DNA of 64,000 bases from Regnicoccus_A sp014224355 (GTDB taxonomy: Bacteria; Cyanobacteriota; Cyanobacteriia; PCC-6307; Cyanobiaceae): positions 1,054,001-1,118,000 of the forward strand of contig NZ_CP154799.1 in assembly GCF_050920705.1 (NCBI RefSeq), written 5' to 3'. Below, in pieces: positions 17,509 to 25,062 of this stretch; positions within the stretch are counted from its first letter, which is position 1; each line of letters begins with the position of its first letter. The notes beneath the pieces were generated by a model, which saw only the letters and a list, made by a program, of their open reading frames with translations, made no database searches and was not told the DNA's origin. A program made the position numbers and the translations under genes.

Positions 17509-18408
17509 ATGCGTGAACCCTGGGTGCGTTGGCTGGAGGAGACCCTGGGCCAGGACGTGGAACGGTGCCGCCCTGTGGGAGGTGGCTGCAGCCACAGGGC
17601 CTGGGCCCTGGATCTCGCCAATGGCGGCCGCCTGTTCGCCAAAACGAACCAGGCCGATCTCCTGCCCGTGCTGGAGGCGGAGCAGGAGGGGCTGATGGCG
17701 CTGGCCGCGGCCGCAGGCCCGGAGCTGGTGGTGCCCAGGCCCCTGCACTGCGCCCTGGCTGGTTCCCAGGCCCTGCTGGTGATGGAGTGGCTGGATCTGC
17801 GCGCAGGCGGATCTGAGCAGGTCTGGGCTGCCGCAGGGGCGGGGCTGGCGCGGCTGCATCGCCGCACGGCCTCCGAGGGGGGCGCCGGTTTCGGTTGGCC
17901 GCGCGACAACTACATCGGCAGCGCGCTTCAGGCCAACCGCTGGAACCCCGATTGGGGTCTGTTCTTCGCCCAACAGCGACTGGGCCCCCAGCTGACGCTC
18001 GCGGAGCGATCGGGCCGGTCGCTGCCTGGCAGCCAGCGGCTGCTGGAGTGCACTCCGCAGTGGTTGAACGGCCATGGAGCCGTTCCCTGCCTGGTGCACG
18101 GAGATCTCTGGGGAGGCAATGCCGCCGGCTTGTCCTCCAGCTCAGCCTCCCCGGGCTCAGCTGGGGTGGCTCTGTTCGATCCAGCCGTCTACAGGGGTGA
18201 CCGGGAAGTGGATCTGGCGATGGCCCATCTCTTCGGTGGCTTCCCGGCTGCTTTCTTCAGGGGTTACGAGCGGGAATGGCCCAGGCCCGACGGTCACCGC
18301 CTTCGGCAGAAGCTCTATGACCTCTATCACCTGCTCAACCACGCCAATCTGTTCGGTGGTGGCTACTGGGGTCAGGCCCAGTCCCTGATCACCGAGCTGG
18401 TGGGCTGA
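17509..18408 (+). CDS. Fructosamine/ketosamine-3-kinase family protein
   Basis: 299 residues from the ATG at 17509 (MREPWVRWLEETLGQ). The aminoglycoside-phosphotransferase fold is seen in LFAKTNQAD, in the catalytic loop LVHGDLWGGN (residues about 196-205) and in the metal-binding FDPAVYRGDREVDLAM. The family repairs glycated amines by phosphorylation. A Ser-rich insert (LSSSSASPGSAG) sits between the catalytic loop and the metal site. Confidence 0.88.
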   Translation: MREPWVRWLEETLGQDVERCRPVGGGCSHRAWALDLANGGRLFAKTNQADLLPVLEAEQEGLMALAAAAGPELVVPRPLHCALAGSQALLVMEWLDLRAGGSEQVWAAAGAGLARLHRRTASEGGAGFGWPRDNYIGSALQANRWNPDWGLFFAQQRLGPQLTLAERSGRSLPGSQRLLECTPQWLNGHGAVPCLVHGDLWGGNAAGLSSSSASPGSAGVALFDPAVYRGDREVDLAMAHLFGGFPAAFFRGYEREWPRPDGHRLRQKLYDLYHLLNHANLFGGGYWGQAQSLITELVG

Positions 18409-18418
18409 GCCGGGGGCT

Positions 18419-18799
18419 TCAGCCGAGGTACTCCTGTCGCACGGACTGCAGACGGGAGACCACTGCGGAGCGCTTTTCACTGGTGCTGAGGTTCTTCCAG
18501 CTCCACTGGCCGACCACCACCAGGCCCAGCAGCTCCAGCAGACCCGGCACCACCGGCAGCAGGTTGATGGTGTCGAGCACGCCCTTGATCAACACCTGGG
18601 CCACGATCACCACCAGCAGGATGCCGACACCCTTGCCGATCCGGCTGACCTGGGACCAGTCCACCTGATCCAGAGTCTGGTTGACCTTGGAGAGGATCTC
18701 GCCGTAGCGCTCACTGAAATTGGCGCCAGCTTCGCTCTCCGCCCATGTGGTGCCGCCCTCGGTGGTCGTCGGCTCCTGTTCGGTGGTTGCGTCGCTCAT
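18419..18799 (-). CDS. CAAD domain thylakoid membrane protein
   Basis: 126 residues from the ATG at 18799. It has an acidic N-terminus, an amphipathic segment (ERYGEILSKVNQTLDQVDWS), two membrane spans (VGILLVVIVAQVLIKGVLD and LLELLGLVVVGQWSW) and a basic end. This is the CAAD architecture shared with plant CURT1, which bends thylakoid membranes. Confidence 0.85.
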   Translation of the reverse strand: MSDATTEQEPTTTEGGTTWAESEAGANFSERYGEILSKVNQTLDQVDWSQVSRIGKGVGILLVVIVAQVLIKGVLDTINLLPVVPGLLELLGLVVVGQWSWKNLSTSEKRSAVVSRLQSVRQEYLG

Positions 18800-18845
18800 C
18801 AAAGGGGGGGCGATGGTGTGAGAGTCAAGGGCTCAAGGTATCGGC

Positions 18846-19361
18846 ATGGACAGCGGCTGGCCAGCGCGGCTTCTGGTTGATTCGCATCAGCTGACCGTTC
18901 TGCGGGCGGTGCTGACTGCCGCGGCGCCCCAGGAGGGATGTGCGCTGCTGCTCGGCGAGCCCACCCGTGGAAGGGCGCCGGCGCCGGCTGACGCTGCATC
19001 ACGGATTCATGCCATCTGGCCTTGCCTGAACGTCTGGTCGCGCCCTGAGCAGCGCCATGAGCGTTTCGCCATCGACCCCCGGGAGCAACTGCTGGCGCAG
19101 AAATGGGGTCGACTCCGGCGTTGGCAGGTGCTCGGCACGGCCCACAGCCATCCGGGTTCGGAAGCGATTCCTTCGACCACAGACCGCGCCTGGGCCTTCC
19201 CCCCGGCCCTGATGCTGATTCTCGGCGCCTCGGGCGAGCTGAGGGCCTGGTGGCTGGAGGAGCCGCCGGCGGCTCCTCGGGCCCTGCCGACTGCCCGGGA
19301 ACTGGATCTGGTCACGCCGGATGTCCGGCCATCACGGGGGGGCGAGGATTTGGGAGAGTAG
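18846..19361 (+). CDS. JAMM/MPN-family metallopeptidase
   Basis: 171 residues. The zinc site is visible: an upstream Glu (EGCALLLGE, about residue 30) and HSHPGSEAIPSTTD (HxH...SxxD). Bacterial MPN+ proteins cleave the tail from small ubiquitin-like sulfur carriers. The gene lies 51 nt before the moeB-rhodanese gene, so a role in maturing a ThiS/MoaD-like carrier is a reasonable inference. Confidence 0.85.
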   Translation: MDSGWPARLLVDSHQLTVLRAVLTAAAPQEGCALLLGEPTRGRAPAPADAASRIHAIWPCLNVWSRPEQRHERFAIDPREQLLAQKWGRLRRWQVLGTAHSHPGSEAIPSTTDRAWAFPPALMLILGASGELRAWWLEEPPAAPRALPTARELDLVTPDVRPSRGGEDLGE

Positions 19362-19412
19362 GGAGAGGGCTGCCCCGCGCGGTCCCTTCTGCGGCCCTTG
19401 GCCTTCTCGCCC

Positions 19413-20585
19413 ATGCTTCCCCCCGACATCAGCGGTGTTCAGCTCAGTCCCGATGAGGTGGCGCGCTTCTCCCGTCATCTGATCCTGCCGGAAGTGGGGA
19501 TTGATGGACAGAAGCGCCTCAAGGCGGCCTCAGTGCTGTGCGTGGGCACCGGCGGCCTCGGCTCCCCGCTCCTGCTCTATCTGGCGGCCGCCGGCGTGGG
19601 CCGGATCGGCATCGTCGACTTCGACGTGGTGGACCACTCCAATCTCCAGCGTCAGGTGATCCACGGCACCAGCTGGGTGGGCAAGCCAAAGATCGAGTCG
19701 GCCAAGGCGCGGATCCATGAGATCAATCCCCACTGCCAGGTGGACCTCTACGAAACGGCTCTCACCAGTGAGAACGCCCTGGCGATCATCGAGCCCTACG
19801 ACCTGGTCTGCGACGGCACCGACAACTTCCCCACCCGCTACCTGGTCAACGACGCCTGCGTGCTGCTGGACAAGCCCAACGTGTACGGCTCGATCTTCCG
19901 CTTCGAGGGCCAGGCCACCGTGTTCAACCTGAATGCCGAAAGCCCCAATTACCGCGATCTCTTCCCCGAACCGCCGCCGCCGGGCATGGTCCCCTCCTGC
20001 GCCGAGGGCGGTGTGGTGGGAGTGCTTCCTGGCATCATCGGCGTGATCCAGGCCACCGAGGCCGTCAAGATCATCACCGGCATCGGCACCACCCTCAGCG
20101 GCCGCCTGCTCCTGTTTGATGCCCTCGCCATGAAATTCCGGGAGCTGAAGCTGCGCCCCAATCCCGAGCGGCCGGTGATCGACAGGCTGATCGATTACCA
20201 GCAGTTCTGCGGTGTGGGCGGCACGGCTCCCGGACAGGAGGAAGCGGCCAGCGTCCCGAGCATCACCGTGGCTGAGCTCAAGACCGTGATCGACGGCCAG
20301 CTGGAGGACATCCTGCTGCTCGATGTGCGCAACCCCCCCGAAGCCGACATCGCGGTGATCCCCGGCTCGGTGCTGATGCCCCTCGATCGGATCGAAAGTG
20401 GCGAGGCGATCGATGACGTGCGCCGGATGGCCGAGGGCAAGCGGCTCTACGTGCACTGCAAGCTGGGTGGCCGCAGTGCCAAGGCTCTGCTGGCCCTGGG
20501 GCGCCACGGCATCGAAGGGGTCAACGTGAGTGGAGGCATCCAGGCCTGGAGCCAGGAGGTGGATCCTGCCGTGCCGATCTACTGA
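19413..20585 (+). CDS. moeB: MoeB/ThiF-type adenylyltransferase with rhodanese domain
   Basis: 390 residues from the ATG at 19413 (a TTG 15 nt upstream is possible). The E1-like domain (residues 1-260) has GTGGLGSPLLLYLAAAGVG and DNFPTRYLVNDAC; the C-terminal rhodanese domain has the active-site loop HCKLGGRSAKA. It adenylates and thio-activates a sulfur carrier such as MoaD. The adjacent JAMM gene supports a sulfur-transfer role. Confidence 0.92.
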   Translation: MLPPDISGVQLSPDEVARFSRHLILPEVGIDGQKRLKAASVLCVGTGGLGSPLLLYLAAAGVGRIGIVDFDVVDHSNLQRQVIHGTSWVGKPKIESAKARIHEINPHCQVDLYETALTSENALAIIEPYDLVCDGTDNFPTRYLVNDACVLLDKPNVYGSIFRFEGQATVFNLNAESPNYRDLFPEPPPPGMVPSCAEGGVVGVLPGIIGVIQATEAVKIITGIGTTLSGRLLLFDALAMKFRELKLRPNPERPVIDRLIDYQQFCGVGGTAPGQEEAASVPSITVAELKTVIDGQLEDILLLDVRNPPEADIAVIPGSVLMPLDRIESGEAIDDVRRMAEGKRLYVHCKLGGRSAKALLALGRHGIEGVNVSGGIQAWSQEVDPAVPIY

Positions 20586-20650
20586 ACCGGATCGGTTCAG
20601 CTGGGGCCGGCGGGCACCCATGGGGTGGTGGTCTCAGTCGTCCGCTTCGC

Positions 20651-21814
20651 TCAGTAATCCACCCCTCGCTTGAGGTCGACCCCCCGCTCGGCGTAGTGCT
20701 TGTGGCACACCATCTCGGAGTGCACACTGGCCAGATCGAAATAAGCGGGGGGATTCTTGCAGCGCCCCGTGATGATCACCTCCGTTTCAGAGGGTTTGCG
20801 AAGCAGCGTCTGCATGATCGGTTCGACGGGCAGCAGTTCCAGGTCAACGGTGGGATTGAGCTCATCGAGGATCACTGTTTTGTAAAGTCCGCTGGAGATG
20901 GCGGCCCGGGCGATTTCCCAGGCTCGCTCGGCTTCCACATAGTCAATCGGCTGCTGTTGACCCCTCCAGACGATGGCGTCACGGCCGGATCGGAGATGAT
21001 CCACCAGGTGCGGGTAACTTTCACGCAGGGCAGCGATTGCCGCGTCTTCGGTGTAGCCGCTGCCCCCCTTGAGCCATTGCAGAATCAGGACCCGATGGCT
21101 CTTGTCCTGGCTGATGCCGCGACCGATCGCCTGCAGAGCCTTGCCCAGGGCACTGGTGGATTTCCCCTTGCCCTCACCGGTGTAGATCTCGATGCCGGCG
21201 ATGCCGGCGCTGTCGTTGGCTTCACGCCGGTGGGCCCGCATCTCCGAGTGCAGGTCGGCCAGTTGCACCAGCGATCGCGGCGCACCCCGACCGGTCACGA
21301 TCACCTCCATGCCGGCCGGTTTGGCCGCCAGGGTGCGCACCACCTCCTCCACCTCCAGGAGCCCCAGGTCGAGCACCGGACTCAGTTCGTCGAGCACCAC
21401 CACGGAATAGAGCGCGCTGGCGATCGCACCTCGCGCGATGTCCCAGCCGCGCTGCGCCTCCTGGCGATCGAAGCGGGTGGCCTCCTCAGCGCCGAAGTGG
21501 TCGCCACGGCCCGTGCGTACCTGATCGATCAGGTGGGGAAATCCCTGCTGCAGCGCCTCGATCGCGGCGTCCTCGTCGTAGGCGCGGCCTGGGCCCTTGA
21601 GGAAGCGCAGCAGCAGCACCCGGGTGCGCCTGCGTTCGCAGATTCCCAGGCCGATGGTGCGCAGCACCACCCCCAGGGCCGCCTGACTCTTGCCCTTGCC
21701 GTCACCGTCGTAGACGTGCAACTGGCCATGGCTGCGCTCATGACCGCCGGCGGCGGTGCGGATGCCGATGGCGCGGGACGGTGCACCGGAGGCCGCGCTG
21801 GAGGTCGGTGCCAT
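20651..21814 (-). CDS. cobO: Corrinoid adenosyltransferase, two tandem CobO domains
   Basis: 387 residues, about twice the normal CobO/BtuR length. Two complete copies are visible: P-loop GDGKGKSQ at 37-44 and GEGKGKST at 213-220, each followed by LRTIG/LQAIG, LLRFLKG/LQWLKG, LDELSPVLD/LDELNPTVD and VIVTGRGAP/VIITGRCKNP. CobO adds the adenosyl group to cobalamin precursors. Both copies keep the nucleotide-binding motifs, so both may be active or the pair may form an internal pseudo-dimer. Confidence 0.9.
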   Translation of the reverse strand: MAPTSSAASGAPSRAIGIRTAAGGHERSHGQLHVYDGDGKGKSQAALGVVLRTIGLGICERRRTRVLLLRFLKGPGRAYDEDAAIEALQQGFPHLIDQVRTGRGDHFGAEEATRFDRQEAQRGWDIARGAIASALYSVVVLDELSPVLDLGLLEVEEVVRTLAAKPAGMEVIVTGRGAPRSLVQLADLHSEMRAHRREANDSAGIAGIEIYTGEGKGKSTSALGKALQAIGRGISQDKSHRVLILQWLKGGSGYTEDAAIAALRESYPHLVDHLRSGRDAIVWRGQQQPIDYVEAERAWEIARAAISSGLYKTVILDELNPTVDLELLPVEPIMQTLLRKPSETEVIITGRCKNPPAYFDLASVHSEMVCHKHYAERGVDLKRGVDY

Positions 21815-21860
21815 GGGCTGGCCTTCTACGGTTGGATCTTAACGACCTCTGCCCCAGGCG

Positions 21861-22781
21861 ATGAGCTCCCCGGCCCTGCACCCGTTGGTGGAATGTCTGC
21901 CACCGCCTCTGGAGCAGGCTCTCGCCGGCCTGCGCCAGAGCATCAAGGCGCTGGGCTCCACACTGGTGGCTTACTCAGGTGGCGTCGACAGTGCCCTGGT
22001 GGCGGCCATCTCCGCCGAGCAGCTGGGGGCTGATGCCGAAGCCGTTACGGGGGTCTCGCCTGCCCTGGCCCCCCATCTGCTGCGCGAGGCCCGCTCCCAG
22101 GCGGCCTGGATGGGCATCCGCCACCGTGAAGTGGCCACCCGTGAACTGGAGGATCCCGCTTACAGCAGCAACCCGATCGACCGCTGTTATGCCTGCAAGC
22201 GGGAATTGCATGGGCTGCTGGCCTCCCTCTCAGCCGGTGGGATTCAGGTGCTGGATGGGGTGAACCTCGACGACCTCGGCGATCACCGTCCGGGCATCCG
22301 GGCCGCCCGCGAGCGGGGGGTGGTTTCGCCCCTGGCCGAACAGGGCATCGACAAGGCCGCCGTCCGTCAGATCTCCCGGGCGCTGGGGTTCCCCTGGTGG
22401 GACAAGCCGGCCCAGCCCTGCCTGGCTTCGCGCTTTCCCTATGGCGAGCCGGTCACGGCGTCGCGGCTGCAGCGGGTGGCCGCGGCCGAAGACTGGCTGC
22501 GCAGGCGCGGACTGGAGCAGTTGCGGGTGCGCTGCCAGGGAGCGACAGCCCGTCTGGAAATTCCAGCTGCCCAGCTCGATGACCTGTTCAGCTGGCTGCC
22601 ACGTCAGGAGCTGGTGGAAGCGTTCAGGGCCCTCGGTTTTGTGGCCGTGAGCCTTGATCTCGAAGGGCTGATCAGCGGCAAGCTCAACCGCGAGCACGGT
22701 CTGCAGCCAGCGGCCCCCGATCCGCTGACCTCAGATGGTTTCAGGCGGCCAGATCCAACGGTTCCCGGGCCTGGTCGCTGA
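21861..22781 (+). CDS. larE: LarE-type ATP-dependent sacrificial sulfur transferase
   Basis: 306 residues. The PP-loop YSGGVDSALVAA is at about residue 38; RCYACKREL and PCLASRFPYGE (the sulfur-donor Cys of LarE) are present. LarE sulfurises the nickel-pincer cofactor of lactate racemase, but no larB/larC is in the window, so the true target is open. Its 3' end overlaps the convergent speD by 41 nt. Confidence 0.88.
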   Translation: MSSPALHPLVECLPPPLEQALAGLRQSIKALGSTLVAYSGGVDSALVAAISAEQLGADAEAVTGVSPALAPHLLREARSQAAWMGIRHREVATRELEDPAYSSNPIDRCYACKRELHGLLASLSAGGIQVLDGVNLDDLGDHRPGIRAARERGVVSPLAEQGIDKAAVRQISRALGFPWWDKPAQPCLASRFPYGEPVTASRLQRVAAAEDWLRRRGLEQLRVRCQGATARLEIPAAQLDDLFSWLPRQELVEAFRALGFVAVSLDLEGLISGKLNREHGLQPAAPDPLTSDGFRRPDPTVPGPGR

Positions 22782-23223
22782 TCGCTTCAGGAGTTTCCCG
22801 GCGGAAGCTCTTGAGGTTGCAGCTGGATGCCTCCAGCTCTTCCCCCAGCACCTGGCAGGCCCGCTCAGGCATGGTGTGGTCGCCGCAGGTGAAGACATCC
22901 ACCGCTGCATACCCCGATTCGGGCCAGGTGTGGATCGAGATATGGGACTCGGCCAGTAGAGCCAGGCCCGTGACCCCCTGCGGTTCGAAGCGGTGGGTGA
23001 TCAGATTGAGCAGGGTGGCGCCGGCACGTTTCGCTGCAGTCGTGATGGCGTCCCTGAGAAAAGCTTCATCGTCGAGCTTCCCTGAATCGCAGTCGTAAAG
23101 CTCGAGGATGCAGTGTTTCCCCACCATGTCGCTGGTCGTGGGGGGTTGGGCTTGAAGGCTCTGGGGGCTTTGGGCTCCACTCCATCCCGGGTTGGGGTGG
23201 AGGCAGGGCAGGCTCTGGGTCAT
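22741..23223 (-). CDS. speD: S-adenosylmethionine decarboxylase proenzyme
   Basis: 160 residues from the ATG at 23223; an internal ATG at 23127 (MVGKHCILELYDCD) would give the short form. The pyruvoyl-forming cleavage site is LLAESHISIHTWPE, with the Ser after Glu as the processing point, and CGDHTMPE carries the active-site Cys. It supplies aminopropyl groups for polyamines. It lies 47 nt downstream of recF on the same strand. Confidence 0.9.
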   Translation of the reverse strand: MTQSLPCLHPNPGWSGAQSPQSLQAQPPTTSDMVGKHCILELYDCDSGKLDDEAFLRDAITTAAKRAGATLLNLITHRFEPQGVTGLALLAESHISIHTWPESGYAAVDVFTCGDHTMPERACQVLGEELEASSCNLKSFRRETPEAISDQAREPLDLAA

Positions 23224-23270
23224 CGAATGCAGCCAAAGAGATCGCCATCCTACGCATCCCTTCAGATTTC

Positions 23271-24434
23271 TTACCGATTGGTCGGGGAATCCACCAGCTC
23301 CCCCCGGCTGATCCGCACCACCTGGGAGTCGCCCCCCTGCCAGGTGGCGCTGAACGAAGCCAGATGGGTGGCGCTCACCAGGCACTGGTGGCCTGTTCCC
23401 ACCATCTCCAGTAGCAGCTCCTGCCGCCTCGGGTCCAGCTCCGCGAGCACATCGTCGAGCAGAAGCAGCGGTGGCTCACCCCAGAGCTGCTGCACCAGCT
23501 CCAGTTCTGCCAGCTTCAGGGCCAGCACCAGGGTGCGCTGCTGACCGGCGGATCCGAACCGGCGAGCCGGCTCCTCCCCCAGCAGCATCGCCACCTCATC
23601 GCGGTGGGGACCCACCTGGCAGGCCCCCAGCCGCCGTTCCTGCGGGCGCTGCCTTCTCAGTTGCTCCAGCAGCGCCTCCCGCCAGGGGGCCTCCGCTTCC
23701 TCCCCCTCCAGGCGACTGCCCGCCTGGTAGCGCAACTCCAGCCGCTCACGGCCACCACTGAGCCGTTCCTGCCAGGCTGCGGCCAGCGGTTGCAGGCGAA
23801 CCAGGGCGCGGCGGCGACGTCGATGCAGCCGCGTGCCGATCAGGGCCATCTGCTGATCGAAGGCGTCGAGCAGTGACTGCAGCTGCTGCTCCCCCTGGCT
23901 CACGCCCCGGCGCAGCAACTGGCTGCGCTGGCGCAGAAGCCGGCCGTAGCGAGCCAGCAGCTCTGCGTACACCGGCTCCAGCTGCAGCACCACCCTGTCG
24001 AGCCACTGGCGCCGCTGGGAGGGCTCCCCCCGCACCAGCTCCAGATCGAGGGCACTGAAGCCCACGCACCGCAGGGGGCCCACCAGATCGAGCTGACGGT
24101 CGAGAGCCTTGCCGTTGCGGCGGGCCAGACGCCCTCCCTGGCGCCGCAGTTCCAGCTCCAGCTGATCGAGCGAAGACCCCGGAGCACCGAGTCCATGGCC
24201 TTGGCCGTCGCCGCACCAGCCGCGCACCAGCGCCCGGCTCTGGCCGTGACGGACCATGTCGCGGTCGTGACCGCTGCGGTGGGAGCGCAGGCTGCCGAGC
24301 AGCTCCACCGCTTCAAGCAGATTCGACTTGCCTTCTCCGTTGGCACCGATCACCAGCAGACGCGGGGCAGCGAGCTCGATCGAGAGCTGGGCGTAGTTGC
24401 GAAAATCAAGCAGCTCCAGGCGGTGCAGCCGAAT
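23271..24434 (-). CDS. recF: DNA replication and repair protein RecF, non-standard start
   Basis: About 387 residues. RecF loads RecA at gapped DNA. Walker A GANGEGKSNLLEAVELL and the ABC signature region FGSAGQQRTLVLALKLAELE, then Walker B LLLLDDVLAELD, are present. The conserved N-terminus (RLELLDFRNYAQLSIEL) is encoded, but an in-frame TGA at 24440-24438 leaves only an ATT (24434), CTG codons, or a GTG at 24353 that would cut off this region. I give the ATT as the most likely start. Confidence 0.85.
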   Translation of the reverse strand: MRLHRLELLDFRNYAQLSIELAAPRLLVIGANGEGKSNLLEAVELLGSLRSHRSGHDRDMVRHGQSRALVRGWCGDGQGHGLGAPGSSLDQLELELRRQGGRLARRNGKALDRQLDLVGPLRCVGFSALDLELVRGEPSQRRQWLDRVVLQLEPVYAELLARYGRLLRQRSQLLRRGVSQGEQQLQSLLDAFDQQMALIGTRLHRRRRRALVRLQPLAAAWQERLSGGRERLELRYQAGSRLEGEEAEAPWREALLEQLRRQRPQERRLGACQVGPHRDEVAMLLGEEPARRFGSAGQQRTLVLALKLAELELVQQLWGEPPLLLLDDVLAELDPRRQELLLEMVGTGHQCLVSATHLASFSATWQGGDSQVVRISRGELVDSPTNR

Positions 24435-24494
24435 GGGTCAGGAGCGACGTGCGGGTAAGCTACGACCACCGGGACAGGGATGACCTCCCCGCTC

Positions 24495-24568
24495 GGGCAT
24501 GTAGCTCAGTTGGATAGAGCGTCAGATTCCGGTTCTGAATGTCGGGGGTTCGAGTCCCTCCATGCTCG
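24495..24568 (+). tRNA. tRNA-Arg (CCG)
   Basis: 74 nt. Acceptor arms GGGCATG / CATGCTC pair with one G-T; the anticodon stem TCAGA/TCTGA holds the loop TTCCGGT; the T-arm has GGTTCGAGTCC. No CCA is encoded. The 3' end of the GNAT gene on the other strand overlaps it by 47 nt. Confidence 0.96.
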
Positions 24569-25055
24569 CTTCACTCGGCTCCCCCAGCTGCTGCTCACGG
24601 CCCTTCTCCAGCACCAGTCCCATGGCGCGGATTCCGCCTGGATCCACCATGAACCCGTGCTGCTGAAGTGCTGAGAGCGCCTCAGGCGGGGCTGCCACCG
24701 AAATGCTGCAACCGCTGAGCTCACGGCGCAGGCGGCTCAGGGCGCCGTGCACCAGCACCGCCAGCACCGTCGACTGCTGGGGATCCAGAGGGCAGGCCGA
24801 GAGATCCCAGAGGTTGGCGTTGAGGGCCTGATCGCTGGTGGCCCTCACGAAACCCACCAACCGTCCCTGAGGATTGCGCACGCACAGCTGCCAGGCGCTG
24901 CGTTCCAGCACCAGAGCCAGGCGGGCTTCATCCCGTGGCGTCTCGCCGCAGTCCACCAGCAACAGGTTCAACTCCCCGGGCTCAGGGGCCTCGACCTCCG
25001 TTCGGTAGCCCTCGGGAAGCCGTGGGGCGGGCGGTTGACTGCGGAAGGGAATCAA
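24522..25055 (-). CDS. GNAT-family acetyltransferase-like protein
   Basis: 177 residues from a TTG at 25055, 7 nt after the ppc stop; no ATG exists near the N-terminus. The core has GRLVGFVRATSDQALNANLWDL, AVLVHGALSRLRRELSG and FMVDPGGIRAMGL, as in GNAT acetyltransferases of picocyanobacteria. The last about 20 residues (from EPSEASMEG on) are encoded antisense to tRNA-Arg and are probably a read-out tail rather than a conserved part. Last gene of the trpE-gshA-ppc run. Confidence 0.72.
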   Translation of the reverse strand: MIPFRSQPPAPRLPEGYRTEVEAPEPGELNLLLVDCGETPRDEARLALVLERSAWQLCVRNPQGRLVGFVRATSDQALNANLWDLSACPLDPQQSTVLAVLVHGALSRLRRELSGCSISVAAPPEALSALQQHGFMVDPGGIRAMGLVLEKGREQQLGEPSEASMEGLEPPTFRTGI

Positions 25056-25062
25056 GCGCGGC

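Noticed and set aside
24480..24674. 64-codon plus-strand frame over tRNA-Arg
   Set aside because: It reads through the tRNA gene; this is a common artefact of tRNA sequences.
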